Assembly (NCBI GenBank): GCA_902760965.1 | Contig: CACWIN010000005.1 | Coordinates: 1 to 64,000, forward strand | Direction: 5' to 3' | DNA from: an uncultured Bacteroidales bacterium | Lineage (GTDB): Bacteria > Bacteroidota > Bacteroidia > Bacteroidales > Bacteroidaceae | Length of the DNA: 64,000 nt | Shown: piece after piece, positions 53,534 through 62,354 of the stretch | Layout: each line of letters starts with the position of its first letter | Numbering within the stretch: the first letter of the stretch is position 1 | Made by a program: the position numbers and the translations under genes | The notes under the pieces: generated by a model | What the model was told of the DNA's origin: nothing | Databases searched by the model: none | What the model saw: only the letters and a program-made list of their open reading frames with translations

Positions 53534-55357
53534 ATGGACATGAGTAATCTCAAAAAAACCATATCGGTGGTATTGGTGACCCTGCTGTTCTCCGTTCAGG
53601 CCAGCGCTCAGGAATACTTTATGCACACCGTTTCAAAAGGACAGGGACTATATTCCATTTCAAGGATGTACGGAGTGACCGAGGATGAAATCATAAAACT
53701 CAATCCCGGCAGCGAGAAAGTGATCAAAGCCGGCGAGCAGCTTAAGATCCCCAACAGACAGCAACCCAGCACCGGACATTTCCATACCATCCAGAAAGGC
53801 GAGACGCTTTACCGCCTCTCTGTGGAGAACAGGGTCTCCGTTAAGGAGATTTGCGATGCCAACCCCGGACTGTCGGCCGATAACTTCAAGATAGGACAGG
53901 TAATTACCATTCCCGCTGTGTCCGACGAAGACCCCCTGGCATCAACTTTTGAATCGGCCGGAGCGCAAGTATCAATCAAGACCATCAAGGATGTTGAATT
54001 GCTTGCACAGGACACCTCAAAATACAAACTTGTCCACACCGTAGCCCGCAGGGAAACAATATACAAGCTGTGCCGCATGTATGACATTTCCCAGACCGAA
54101 TTCCTGGATGCCAACCCGGAATACCGTTACACCAAACTGCGCCGCGGGGCACAGGTAAACATTCCTTATTCCGCAAAGGAACTTGAAGAGCGCAACAGCA
54201 AGCGGCAGGCTGCCATTTCCAGGATAGAATCAATTCCTAACCAGGAGCTGTTCAAGATGAACGAGTCCAGACAGGTTCCCACCAGGAACTATGTGAATGC
54301 GGCCCTTATCCTCCCTCTTTCGCTCGAGGATTCCGCCACGACTGACCAAAAGAAGATGATTGAGTTCTATCAGGGAATGTTGCTGGCTCTTGACAAGCTC
54401 AAGAACGAACGGATATCCGTAAACCTTAAACTGATAGACTCAAAGGACGAGAAACACTCTCTTGCCCAGCTGTTTGAAAGCGGACAGCTTGACAGCATGG
54501 ATGTGGTTTTCGGCCCAAAATGGAACAACCATATCAAGCAGGCCGCAGCATGGTCAACAAAGAACCATATTCCATTGGTACTGCCCTTGAATTCAAATGC
54601 CGATGACGTTTGGAACAATCCTTATGTATATCAGCTAAATACCCCTCAGTCATATTTTTATGACGAGATTTACGACCATTTCTTCAAGCAGTTCACCAAC
54701 CCCAACATAATTCTTCTTGATGCCGATGAATTCAAGCGGAACGATTTTATAGACGGTCTTAAAAGGAAACTTGACGAACGCAGCATTTCATACACCACAG
54801 TGCCTGTTGACACTGCGGCACAACCGTTGCTTGACCTGCTTGTTGCCGGAAAACAGAACATTTTTATAATAAACTCCGAATCAAGCGGACCGCTCACGTC
54901 CATGCTTCCCGTTCTGCAGATTATCAACAGGACCAAGGACCCCGATATTGAGACACATCTGTTCGGCTATCCCGAATATCAGATCTATGCATCGGACCAT
55001 CTGGATGAGATGTACGAGGTTGACACATGGTTCTACAGTTGGTTCTACACCAACAATATGCTTCAGGAATCAATTGACTTTGGAACATCTTTCCGCAGGG
55101 CATTCAGCCGCCAGATGCTTATGAGCTACCCAAGTTTTGCATCATACGGATATGATACGGGTTATTACTTCCTTAAGGCCATATCCAAATACGGCAAGGA
55201 TTTTGACCAGCATCTGAATAGTTTTGAAACAAGACCCGTTCAGATGGGATTCAAGCTTGAGCGTGTAAACAACTGGGGCGGATTCATAAACCGCAAAGTA
55301 TTCTTTGTACACTTCTCCAACGACTATAAAGTCCAAAAGATTGACTTTGATAAATGA
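53534..55357 (+). CDS. LysM-repeat protein with periplasmic binding-protein-like domain
   Basis: 607 residues from the ATG at 53534. Signal peptide (to about 27, ASAQ), three LysM peptidoglycan-binding repeats (YFMHTVSKGQGLYSISRMYG; HFHTIQKGETLYRLS; LVHTVARRETIYKLCRMYD) and a C-terminal type 1 periplasmic binding-protein-like domain (about 280-600: NAALILPLSLED, DVVFGPKWNNH, PLVLPLNSNADDVW). This architecture is common in Bacteroidetes; it is likely anchored to the cell wall. No catalytic residues are seen. Overlaps the next gene by 4 bp. Confidence 0.85.
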   Translation: MDMSNLKKTISVVLVTLLFSVQASAQEYFMHTVSKGQGLYSISRMYGVTEDEIIKLNPGSEKVIKAGEQLKIPNRQQPSTGHFHTIQKGETLYRLSVENRVSVKEICDANPGLSADNFKIGQVITIPAVSDEDPLASTFESAGAQVSIKTIKDVELLAQDTSKYKLVHTVARRETIYKLCRMYDISQTEFLDANPEYRYTKLRRGAQVNIPYSAKELEERNSKRQAAISRIESIPNQELFKMNESRQVPTRNYVNAALILPLSLEDSATTDQKKMIEFYQGMLLALDKLKNERISVNLKLIDSKDEKHSLAQLFESGQLDSMDVVFGPKWNNHIKQAAAWSTKNHIPLVLPLNSNADDVWNNPYVYQLNTPQSYFYDEIYDHFFKQFTNPNIILLDADEFKRNDFIDGLKRKLDERSISYTTVPVDTAAQPLLDLLVAGKQNIFIINSESSGPLTSMLPVLQIINRTKDPDIETHLFGYPEYQIYASDHLDEMYEVDTWFYSWFYTNNMLQESIDFGTSFRRAFSRQMLMSYPSFASYGYDTGYYFLKAISKYGKDFDQHLNSFETRPVQMGFKLERVNNWGGFINRKVFFVHFSNDYKVQKIDFDK

Positions 55358-56046
55358 AACGTCTGCTCATCACATTCTTATCAATAGCACTGGCCTTTAC
55401 AGCTGCAACAGCTCAGGTAGGTGATTCACGCAACAGACTCTCCGTTGGCTTTAGCGGCGGCATGGGAACCAGCAGAATATCATTTATCCCCACAATCAAG
55501 CAAACAACCAGTCTGGGCCCCACATTCGGAGTCAGCGTACGCCATATTTCGGAAAAGTATTTCTTTCTGATTTGCGGCACCCAGGTTGAATGCAACTTTG
55601 CCTCACGCGGCTGGACCGAATTGATTGATGACGGTTCGGGCAACGAATACACCCGTGTTGCAAACTATATAGAGGTGCCGTTTCTGGCACATCTGGGATT
55701 TGGACGTGAATACCGCGGATTTCACGGATACATAAACCTGGGACCTCAGGTTGGATATCTTCTCAATGAAAAGGAGATATACGGCGGAAAGGAGCCGTGG
55801 GATATCAGCAATCGTCCCAACCAGGTAACAGAACAATACGGCAAGGATATAGAAAACAAACTTGACTACGGTATAACCGGCAGCGTTGGACTGGAAATCC
55901 TTACCGGATCAGGTAATTTTGGAATAGAGGGCCGATACTATTTTGGACTCGGCAACATATACGGCATTACCAAGAAGGATTATTTTGCCCGATGCGCAAA
56001 CAGTACAATCTCTGTTCGCCTCACCTACTCCTTTACGCTATTCTAG
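55354..56046 (+). CDS. PorT-like outer-membrane beta-barrel protein
   Basis: 230 residues with a signal peptide (about 1-20, AATAQ) and alternating strands ending in an aromatic C-terminus (YSFTLF), typical of small outer-membrane barrels. It resembles the PorT family linked to T9SS assembly (RLSVGFSGGMGTSRIS, FLAHLGFGREYRGFHGYINLGPQVGYLL region). Start and preceding stop overlap by 4 bp, so it is translated with the LysM protein. The 3' end overlaps the DUF4293 gene by 4 bp. Assignment to PorT proper is not certain. Confidence 0.75.
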   Translation: MKRLLITFLSIALAFTAATAQVGDSRNRLSVGFSGGMGTSRISFIPTIKQTTSLGPTFGVSVRHISEKYFFLICGTQVECNFASRGWTELIDDGSGNEYTRVANYIEVPFLAHLGFGREYRGFHGYINLGPQVGYLLNEKEIYGGKEPWDISNRPNQVTEQYGKDIENKLDYGITGSVGLEILTGSGNFGIEGRYYFGLGNIYGITKKDYFARCANSTISVRLTYSFTLF

Positions 56047-56516
56047 TCTCTAAGACGGAATCCGCTGGCACGGGCAATGATCTGGGCCTCAGCCTTTGAC
56101 ACACCGTGAATGGTCATATATTCCAGAATAAGGCCGATAAGCGGAAACGAAGCCCCTATCTCGGGACCGAACGATGCCTCACCCTTCATTAGCAGCACAT
56201 ACGCCACAAGCAGGATGTAGTAGCCCACGGTAAGCAGCATCATGAATACCAGCAGTCTTTTCTGGAGTACAAAATTCCTGAAACCGGAAAGCAGCAGTTC
56301 AAACACTCCCACTCCAAGAATGACTATCAGGATAACACCCAGACCCCACATGGCACCGCAGCTGTCACCCTCAATAAAGTTCAGACGGAAATTGGTGAGT
56401 TGTGCCGATGCACCCTGCGCATCGACCAGCTGTCCAAGCGGAAGAAGAAGGCCGGCAAACATCAGTACACAGATGAGAGCCAGCCATACTTGATGGAGGT
56501 AGAATTCTATCTTCAT
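56043..56516 (-). CDS. DUF4293 family membrane protein
   Basis: 157-residue protein with four predicted membrane helices, ending in a short cytoplasmic tail (AQIIARASGFRLRD) that fits DUF4293 proteins. Function unknown. It sits between rpoZ and the PorT-like gene in the bamD-rpoZ-DUF4293 run, an arrangement usual in Bacteroidales. Confidence 0.75.
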   Translation of the reverse strand: MKIEFYLHQVWLALICVLMFAGLLLPLGQLVDAQGASAQLTNFRLNFIEGDSCGAMWGLGVILIVILGVGVFELLLSGFRNFVLQKRLLVFMMLLTVGYYILLVAYVLLMKGEASFGPEIGASFPLIGLILEYMTIHGVSKAEAQIIARASGFRLRD

Positions 56517-56543
56517 AAAAAAGCATCCAGCCTTTTGCCGGAA

Positions 56544-56876
56544 TCAGAAATTCTCTTTATCCTTGGCAGGATTGCGGAAATAGATCTTACCCTCCTCAAA
56601 CTCCTGAGCAGCAATCAATGTAGGTTTGGGAAGACGCTCATAATAGCGTGAAATCTCAATCTGCTCCCTGTTCTCAAACATCTCCTCAAGATTATCGGTT
56701 GTTGAACTGAACTCCTCAAGTTTTGATTTGAGCTCATTCTTCATTTCAACGGAGATCTGATTGGCACGTTTGCCCATGATTACAACACTCTCATAAATGT
56801 TGTTGGTGTCCTTTACAAAATCGACCAGGTCACGGGTTACGGTGTTGGTCGGAGCATTTGTCTTCTTGAAATCCAT
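56544..56876 (-). CDS. rpoZ: RNA polymerase omega subunit (Bacteroidetes type)
   Basis: 110-residue omega-like subunit that stabilises RNA polymerase. The DFVKDTNNIYESVVIMGKRANQIS segment corresponds to the conserved omega core, and the acidic tail with EMFENREQIEISRYYE is specific to Bacteroidetes. It starts 1 bp after the bamD stop and is followed by DUF4293. Confidence 0.9.
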   Translation of the reverse strand: MDFKKTNAPTNTVTRDLVDFVKDTNNIYESVVIMGKRANQISVEMKNELKSKLEEFSSTTDNLEEMFENREQIEISRYYERLPKPTLIAAQEFEEGKIYFRNPAKDKENF

Positions 56877-56877
56877 G

Positions 56878-57714
56878 TTACTCTTCTTCTATTATTTGAT
56901 TCTTGTTTCCTAAATTCTTTGTGGAGATACGCAAAATCTTTTCGGCCTCCTTAATATGTGAACTTTCAGGAAATTCATTCTTGAAAGCGTAATATTCATC
57001 AATTGCATCCCTGTATCGGTCATCCCTCTTGTCAATCACACTCTCCTGAGCCATTTGGAATTTGGCCTTCAGCACCAAAAAGGAAAGATCCTCACGATAC
57101 TTTGTATACGGGTAATCCCTGAGAGCGTTCTGGGCAACTATTATGCATGACCTGTAATTGTTGCCCATGTAATTACCCATATTGAAATACAGTTCTGCAG
57201 AGCGCTTTTCCTTTTCAACCAGACGGTCATACATAGTGTATATCATCTGTTCGGCCTCCGGACGGTACTTGCTGTCGGGATATGTCTCAACAAAGCGCTG
57301 CAACTGCAGGATTGCATTACCGGTACTGGTAGCGTCAAGCCTGGGATCGGGAGTATCAAGGAACAGGCTCTTTCCGGACCAGAACAGACAATTCTCCGAA
57401 TATGTACTGTGCGGGAAAGACCTGTAACATGCCATGTAATACTGCGATGCTGACAGATAATCGTTAATATTATAGTAGCATGTTGCCAGCAGATACATAG
57501 ACTCCTCGGCCTGAGCGGTTCCACGCTGATAAGCAACGCACTCCTCAAGAACTGAACTGCACGTTGTAAAGCGGCCTTCGGCGAACTGTGCTTTTGCAAG
57601 GCTGTATTTGGTATTGTAATCCGATGCCTTCAGGATCTTGTTATAGCCCGAACAGCCCGTCAATACAGCCACCGCCACAGTCAGAATGCCTATTTTCAAT
57701 GCAGTCTTGTTCAT
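56878..57714 (-). CDS. bamD: Outer-membrane assembly lipoprotein BamD
   Basis: 278-residue periplasmic lipoprotein from the ATG at 57714 (a TTG further up is less likely). Lipobox LTGC, then the family's KILKASDYNTKYSLAKAQF and five TPR-like repeats (ATCYYNINDYLSASQYYMACYRSFP and so on). Works with BamA to insert outer-membrane barrels. First gene of bamD-rpoZ-DUF4293, the order typical of Bacteroidales. Confidence 0.92.
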   Translation of the reverse strand: MNKTALKIGILTVAVAVLTGCSGYNKILKASDYNTKYSLAKAQFAEGRFTTCSSVLEECVAYQRGTAQAEESMYLLATCYYNINDYLSASQYYMACYRSFPHSTYSENCLFWSGKSLFLDTPDPRLDATSTGNAILQLQRFVETYPDSKYRPEAEQMIYTMYDRLVEKEKRSAELYFNMGNYMGNNYRSCIIVAQNALRDYPYTKYREDLSFLVLKAKFQMAQESVIDKRDDRYRDAIDEYYAFKNEFPESSHIKEAEKILRISTKNLGNKNQIIEEE

Positions 57715-57733
57715 CAAACCGTTTTTCAACCCG

Positions 57734-57741
57734 CAAAATTA
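57734..57741 (-). promoter_or_regulatory. -7 box of the bamD operon
   Basis: Minus strand TAATTTTG, 19 bp before the ATG at 57714. Confidence 0.5.
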
Positions 57742-57785
57742 CTCTTTTTGGGTGAATAGAACAAGTAAGGAGCAGTTATTTAATA

Positions 57786-59411
57786 TTATTTACGTATGCG
57801 CAGGATATCGCCGTTGTCACGTACAACATTCTCTTTCCATTTGTCGGAATAGTCTTCCCATATAGGATATTCGGGAATCCGGTCATCATAACCATTGGTC
57901 ACAAATGATCCGTCCTTATTCTGGCGCTTAATATTTCCGTCAATATATTTTACCAACAAATACTTATCAAGGTCCTGCCATCTCCTAAACAGGGCGACGG
58001 CATTGTCAACACCAAATGACGACAAAGTCTGCTCTGGCTCCAGGTCACTCATTGAATCCACCTTAAGGATCATATCGTTTTCATATTCGTCTATAATGTC
58101 GCGCACCTCGGCTCCTATCTTGTCATAACGCAGGTACGCAAACTGAGCTATGCGGCTCACAATCCAGAACATTGATGTCTCGGAATACTCCAAAAGCGAG
58201 CCATTATCCTCCTTAAGACATTCAGGAACGCTGTTTGTACAACTAAAGAAAGGCATAAGAGGTGATGTGCCGGCATCGTCAACGCCAAACCAGAAAACTC
58301 CGTACTTACGGCCGGGACGAGATTGTGCCACATACCACCAGCCGGTCTGCTGAGTTGCTATAGCACGCTCATTCAAATACTCCCAACCCTGATATTCATA
58401 CTCCATGGGACGCCAGCGGTAAGGCAGATGACTGCCGCCGGCACCTATGTCGGTTGTCATGTCCAAGGGGGTACCTTCATAATGGTCACGCATCATGTCT
58501 GCCAGATCTTTTGTTGAAATTTTTCTGTTTGGTTCAACATAGAGCGGCATATGTTTTTTAAGGTCATAACCCATGGCGTAATCCAGATATTCATCCATTC
58601 CGTCGGCAAAACGGTTAAAATATGACCACACTCTTGCCTCACATTCGCGGGCACCGCCAAAATCCAAAGGATTGTAAACGTCGCAAAAACTGAACTCCTG
58701 GTCCTTTCCGCTAAAGATTCCCTGCTCACGGGCATGTTTGATCACATCCTTAGCATATAGACAGTTGTCCGGATCATTAAAGTCAATGGTGGTTATACGG
58801 GACTGGTTGGCGTGTCCTGATATGCAGCCGTCGGGAATACGTTTGGCAACCCACACTGCACCCTTGTTCACATTACGTCCCTTCCTGTCAAACTTAGGAT
58901 TCTTGCCTATTATGTCCATAATCCAGATCTCATTGGGATCACAGAGAGTGAAAGACTCACCTTCGGAAGCGTAACCGTACGCCTGCATCAGGTTGTCAAT
59001 CAACAGGATCGCCTCCCTTGCAGTCTTACAGCGCTGCAGAGCGATATGCATCAGCGAACCGTAATCCAATATGGCGGTGGTATCCACAAATTCAAGTCCG
59101 CCGAATGTTGTTTCACCAATGACCAGCTGATGCTCGTTCATATTACCTATCACAGAGTATACATGAGCAGCCTGGGGAATCTCTCCCAGACGTTTTCCCG
59201 AATCCCCGTCACGGATCTCCATCATTGTTCCGGCAGGATAATCAGCAGCCGGCGTATAACGAAGGGCACCGTAAAGCTGGTGTGAATCGGCCGCATATGT
59301 ACACATGTTGGAACCGTTGGCCGATGCCCCCTTAGTCACAATCAGATTGGTGCAGGCGTACGCGCCGGCTGTGACTAGCGCTGCTGCAAGAGTTAGAATC
59401 AGTTTCTTCAT
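57786..59411 (-). CDS. C69-family dipeptidase
   Basis: Secreted N-terminal nucleophile peptidase, 541 residues. The signal peptide ends AYA and the mature protein starts with C20 (CTNLIVTKGASANGSNM), the catalytic nucleophile of family C69 (PepD-like) dipeptidases. Other family text: YAADSHQLYG, IGETTFGG, EIWIMDIIG and the C-terminal WKENVV. Probably hydrolyses dipeptides in the periplasm. No obvious promoter motif upstream, where the palindromic repeat copy B sits. Confidence 0.92.
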   Translation of the reverse strand: MKKLILTLAAALVTAGAYACTNLIVTKGASANGSNMCTYAADSHQLYGALRYTPAADYPAGTMMEIRDGDSGKRLGEIPQAAHVYSVIGNMNEHQLVIGETTFGGLEFVDTTAILDYGSLMHIALQRCKTAREAILLIDNLMQAYGYASEGESFTLCDPNEIWIMDIIGKNPKFDRKGRNVNKGAVWVAKRIPDGCISGHANQSRITTIDFNDPDNCLYAKDVIKHAREQGIFSGKDQEFSFCDVYNPLDFGGARECEARVWSYFNRFADGMDEYLDYAMGYDLKKHMPLYVEPNRKISTKDLADMMRDHYEGTPLDMTTDIGAGGSHLPYRWRPMEYEYQGWEYLNERAIATQQTGWWYVAQSRPGRKYGVFWFGVDDAGTSPLMPFFSCTNSVPECLKEDNGSLLEYSETSMFWIVSRIAQFAYLRYDKIGAEVRDIIDEYENDMILKVDSMSDLEPEQTLSSFGVDNAVALFRRWQDLDKYLLVKYIDGNIKRQNKDGSFVTNGYDDRIPEYPIWEDYSDKWKENVVRDNGDILRIRK

Positions 59412-59433
59412 TATTATTATTTTTTCATAACTA

Positions 59434-59498
59434 TGGCATTGGCATTGGCTTCCATGCGGTGCGTAACTTTAAAGCCAACGCCAATGCCAAAGCCAACG
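59434..59498. repeat. Palindromic hexamer repeat element (copy B)
   Basis: Left arm TGGCATTGGCATTGGCTT and right arm AAGCCAACGCCAATGCCA pair at 17 of 18 positions; the right arm continues with AAGCCAACG. The core CCATGCGGTGCGTAAC (59452-59467) matches copy A's core at 14 of 16 bases. It lies between the C69 start and the end of the upstream gene. Confidence 0.85.
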
Positions 59499-59514
59499 TA
59501 TAACTTGGTTGGGA

Positions 59515-59964
59515 TCAGCCAAGTCTCCTCGCTATAATCCCCGCTGCAATGGAGCAAAGCTCCCCGCAAGGACGTTTCTTATAGTATTCCGGAGTACGGT
59601 CAGACGGAACCGGGGTACCCTCTGGTTTGCTAAGCCCCAAAAGCTCACGGCAAATAATGCTGCCGTTCATCTGCTTGAACTCATTTGCCATTTCCTGCAC
59701 CAGAGCATAGTTTGCAGTCTTGGCAGCCTTGTCGGTAACATCATTTGCAGGAATCATTGCACCGGCCACCATTGTCATGGCCGATACAGTACCGCAAACC
59801 TCACGCATCCGGCCCATTCCACCGCCGAATCCGCTGGTCAGCCGGGCTACCTCATCCTCAGGTAGTCCAATCACATCGGCAAACGTCATGGCAACCGCCT
59901 GACAGCAGTTGTAACCGGCCTTGAACAGTTCTCCGGCCTTTTTTTCTCTTTCCTCTACAGTCAT
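59515..59964 (-). CDS. C-GCAxxG-C-C family protein
   Basis: 149 residues from the ATG at 59964. The frame stays open to 60369, but that part overlaps the lipoprotein gene. The family signature is seen as KAGYNCCQAV, then SGFGGGMGRMREVCGTVSAM and a C-terminal KRPCGELCSIAAGI, giving the spaced cysteines of this putative redox or metal protein family. Function not established. Its start follows the FISUMP gene stop by 34 bp on the same strand. Confidence 0.85.
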   Translation of the reverse strand: MTVEEREKKAGELFKAGYNCCQAVAMTFADVIGLPEDEVARLTSGFGGGMGRMREVCGTVSAMTMVAGAMIPANDVTDKAAKTANYALVQEMANEFKQMNGSIICRELLGLSKPEGTPVPSDRTPEYYKKRPCGELCSIAAGIIARRLG

Positions 59965-59998
59965 ATAAATACGAGTAAAATTAATGCAATAAAAGCAG

Positions 59999-61342
59999 TT
60001 ATGGACAAACGGGCCTAACGGTAAACCCAAAGAAGCGTTGATTGTAGTATGGATGGTAGTGAATCGAAATAAAATCGAGACTCCTCGCCATATCCGGTTC
60101 ATCTGTATCGAGCGTACTAGTCCAGTATACAGCATTATTGCCAACTGCTTCAAGATCAGCTCTGAAACGCCAACCGGCAGCAGGGAGAAAGATGGAATGC
60201 CCCTTATAATCAGGCTTCTTACTAGTAATAAGATAGCCGTTAATTCCGTTCTGAGTCTTCCAAGTCCAAGAGCAATTGTTGGTATCACACAACTCTTCCA
60301 TATCTGAACGAGTAGGCATATGCCAACTACCACCCCATTTAACATAGGCCACATCATCATTCTGTTCAAGCGTAGTCTTGTTGTCTACAGTACCATAAGC
60401 TTCCCAATAGTTATACTTAGTCAAACTATCGAATGAATTGTTGCAGAACGTGTAAGTGGACCAGTGATAATAAGACTTGGTTTCTGTTTCACCCCAGGCA
60501 TAATAATCACCGTATTTCCACGGGTATGATGCACCAACATTACAAGAAGCCCACTTGACACTAAGGCCTAAATCTACCATCTCAGGCCCATTCCACCCAA
60601 ACTTGAATGATTTGACATCGCCATAATTACTTATTTTATCCAACTTGAAGAATGTACGATAGTAATAGATTGTATCATAATCATATTCAAACTGATAAAG
60701 TGTACAAATGACCGAATCATTTTCCAAATTATCTGACGTTTTATCGGGATTGAGAATGAAAGTAGAATTAGGTTCAAAACTATCACTTTTTGAGCATTCA
60801 ACACCATAATAACCATAATGGTAATATCCATCTAAGTCCTTGACAATATTTCCCTTGTTATTTATTAATCCCTTAAAAGTCACTCCACCGGCATCATTAA
60901 GAACTGCATCTAACGTTGTTACGGTTGGTGGGGACCATTCGAATGTAAAGGATTTAATATCACTATAAATAGCTTTTCCTTTGTAAAAACAACATACTCT
61001 ATAATAGTATTCTTCTCCGGGATGTATACCAAATACTATTGTTGAAAATGTATCTTCTGAACAACTCATGTCAAGCTTCTTTTTATTGGGAGGCAGAAAA
61101 CCAAAAACAGATAAAGTAGAATCTGTTGAAAAAGCCATACCATATTCAAAATTTCCATCAATGTCCTTAAGACCACTTATCTGACCAGATAATGTAGCAA
61201 AAAGATATGGGCCCTTGACTGCACTAAGTGTGACAGCTTGTATACTACTCTCCTTTTGTTTCTCATCATCTGAATTATCACAAGACAGGATAATTAATAA
61301 AAGAGCAATGATTACCGATATATAATCAATAACACGTTTCAT
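59999..61342 (-). CDS. FISUMP-domain lipoprotein
   Basis: 447 residues. Lipobox ILSC, then two Ig-like beta repeats (about 35-130 and 135-255; each ends SDIKSFTFEW or GDVKSFKFGW) and a C-terminal Fib-succ-major (FISUMP) domain from about 265: VDLGLSVKWASCNVGAS, YGDYYAWGETETKSYY, GGSWHMPTRSDMEELC, IFLPAAGWR, YWTSTL and FTVRPVCP. Surface-exposed adhesin-like roles are suggested for such domains but unproven. The coding DNA is distinctly more AT-rich than the neighbours, suggesting later acquisition or relaxed codon use. Confidence 0.82.
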   Translation of the reverse strand: MKRVIDYISVIIALLLIILSCDNSDDEKQKESSIQAVTLSAVKGPYLFATLSGQISGLKDIDGNFEYGMAFSTDSTLSVFGFLPPNKKKLDMSCSEDTFSTIVFGIHPGEEYYYRVCCFYKGKAIYSDIKSFTFEWSPPTVTTLDAVLNDAGGVTFKGLINNKGNIVKDLDGYYHYGYYGVECSKSDSFEPNSTFILNPDKTSDNLENDSVICTLYQFEYDYDTIYYYRTFFKLDKISNYGDVKSFKFGWNGPEMVDLGLSVKWASCNVGASYPWKYGDYYAWGETETKSYYHWSTYTFCNNSFDSLTKYNYWEAYGTVDNKTTLEQNDDVAYVKWGGSWHMPTRSDMEELCDTNNCSWTWKTQNGINGYLITSKKPDYKGHSIFLPAAGWRFRADLEAVGNNAVYWTSTLDTDEPDMARSLDFISIHYHPYYNQRFFGFTVRPVCP

Positions 61343-61362
61343 AACTATTTGTTTGAATCATA

Positions 61363-61370
61363 CAAAGTTA
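61363..61370 (-). promoter_or_regulatory. -7 box of the FISUMP lipoprotein
   Basis: Minus strand TAACTTTG, exact consensus, 20 bp upstream of the ATG. No -33 element seen. Confidence 0.45.
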
Positions 61371-61417
61371 AGACAAACCATTCTAATAGCATTCCATACT
61401 TAGACTTTTTTATTCAT

Positions 61418-61448
61418 TTTGTTTTGTTGGTGAAATACTCTATTTTTG
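61418..61448 (+). promoter_or_regulatory. Promoter of the AbiE-like pair (-33/-7)
   Basis: TTTG (61418-61421), 19 bp, TATTTTTG (61441-61448); a full Bacteroidetes promoter, 19 bp before the antitoxin ATG. Confidence 0.7.
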
Positions 61449-61467
61449 TAAGATAAACAATAAGTCG

Positions 61468-61773
61468 ATGTCAGCAGAGTCCTACATAGAGAAATTATCC
61501 GATGTCCTGTTCTGGGATATGGACAAATCGCTTGTGGATGTGGAAGCACATTCTGCAGGTCTCATACAACGCGTTTTGGAGTACGGAACGCTCCAAGACT
61601 GGCGGCTCACGCGCGATTTCTTTGGAATGGATCGTATTGTAAGCGATTGCAAACAATTGCGCACACTTGATCCTATGGCTTTGTCATTCGTCTGTGCTAT
61701 GTCCGATACCAATAAAGAAGATTACCGATGCTATCAATTCAAGCAATCACGCCCAACGCTCTGGAACTCCTGA
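61468..61773 (+). CDS. DUF6922 protein, probable AbiE-type antitoxin
   Basis: 101-residue protein with LFWDMDKSLVDVEAHSAGLIQRVLEYG and DWRLTRDFFG, then LDPMALSFVCAM, matching the short DUF6922 proteins that accompany AbiEii nucleotidyltransferases. Probably the antitoxin or its regulator, acting in the cytoplasm. The C-terminal 46 bp overlap the toxin gene in another frame, so translation of the two is coupled. Confidence 0.8.
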   Translation: MSAESYIEKLSDVLFWDMDKSLVDVEAHSAGLIQRVLEYGTLQDWRLTRDFFGMDRIVSDCKQLRTLDPMALSFVCAMSDTNKEDYRCYQFKQSRPTLWNS

Positions 61774-62345
61774 AAACATTGTCGGCAAGACCGGAACTGA
61801 ATGAATTGAGGTTGGTTGGAGGAACCAGCCTTGCTCTGCAGTACGGGCACAGGCAATCTGTGGATTTGGATTTCTTCGGTCATCTTAACACTGATCAGGA
61901 TAAACTAATTGCTATCCTAAAAGATATAGGTTCTCTTATTGTAACTAATAAGACCCCTAATATTCTGCAAACTATTATCAATAACGTCAAGATCGACTTT
62001 GTAGAATACGGCTTTTACAAATGGATTGACGAGCCAGTGATAGAAGATGGCTTTTTTCTAGCATCGGACAAAGATATTGCAGCAATGAAAATCAACGCGA
62101 TTATCGGTCGTGGTTCAAAAAAGGATTTCATTGACCTGTATGTTTTGCTCCAACATTACAGTCTATCTGATATTCTATGTTTTTACAAACTCAAATATCC
62201 GGAATACTCAGAGTATAGAGCTCTTTTAAGTCTGACATATTTTGAAGATGCCGAGATGCAGGATATGCCAAAAATGTTTATTAATGATTCATGGGATACC
62301 ATAAAACGGACTATTATTGAATCTGTAAAAAGTTATCAGGAATAG
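61728..62345 (+). CDS. AbiEii/AbiGii-type nucleotidyltransferase toxin
   Basis: 205-residue minimal nucleotidyltransferase. The catalytic region is RLVGGTSLALQYGHRQ followed by SVDLDFF: GG at 31-32 and metal-binding D46 and D48. In studied AbiE systems such toxins block growth by transferring nucleotides to tRNA or by binding GTP; here that is inference. The C-terminal helices include KDFIDLYVLLQHYSLSD, a family feature. Overlaps the antitoxin by 46 bp; uvrB starts 9 bp later. Confidence 0.88.
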   Translation: MLSIQAITPNALELLKTLSARPELNELRLVGGTSLALQYGHRQSVDLDFFGHLNTDQDKLIAILKDIGSLIVTNKTPNILQTIINNVKIDFVEYGFYKWIDEPVIEDGFFLASDKDIAAMKINAIIGRGSKKDFIDLYVLLQHYSLSDILCFYKLKYPEYSEYRALLSLTYFEDAEMQDMPKMFINDSWDTIKRTIIESVKSYQE

Positions 62346-62354
62346 TATCTTCCG

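Noticed and set aside
59965..60369. Longer start for the C-GCAxxG-C-C protein
   Set aside because: The extra 135 codons overlap the lipoprotein gene and show no homology; the ATG at 59964 fits the family N-terminus.
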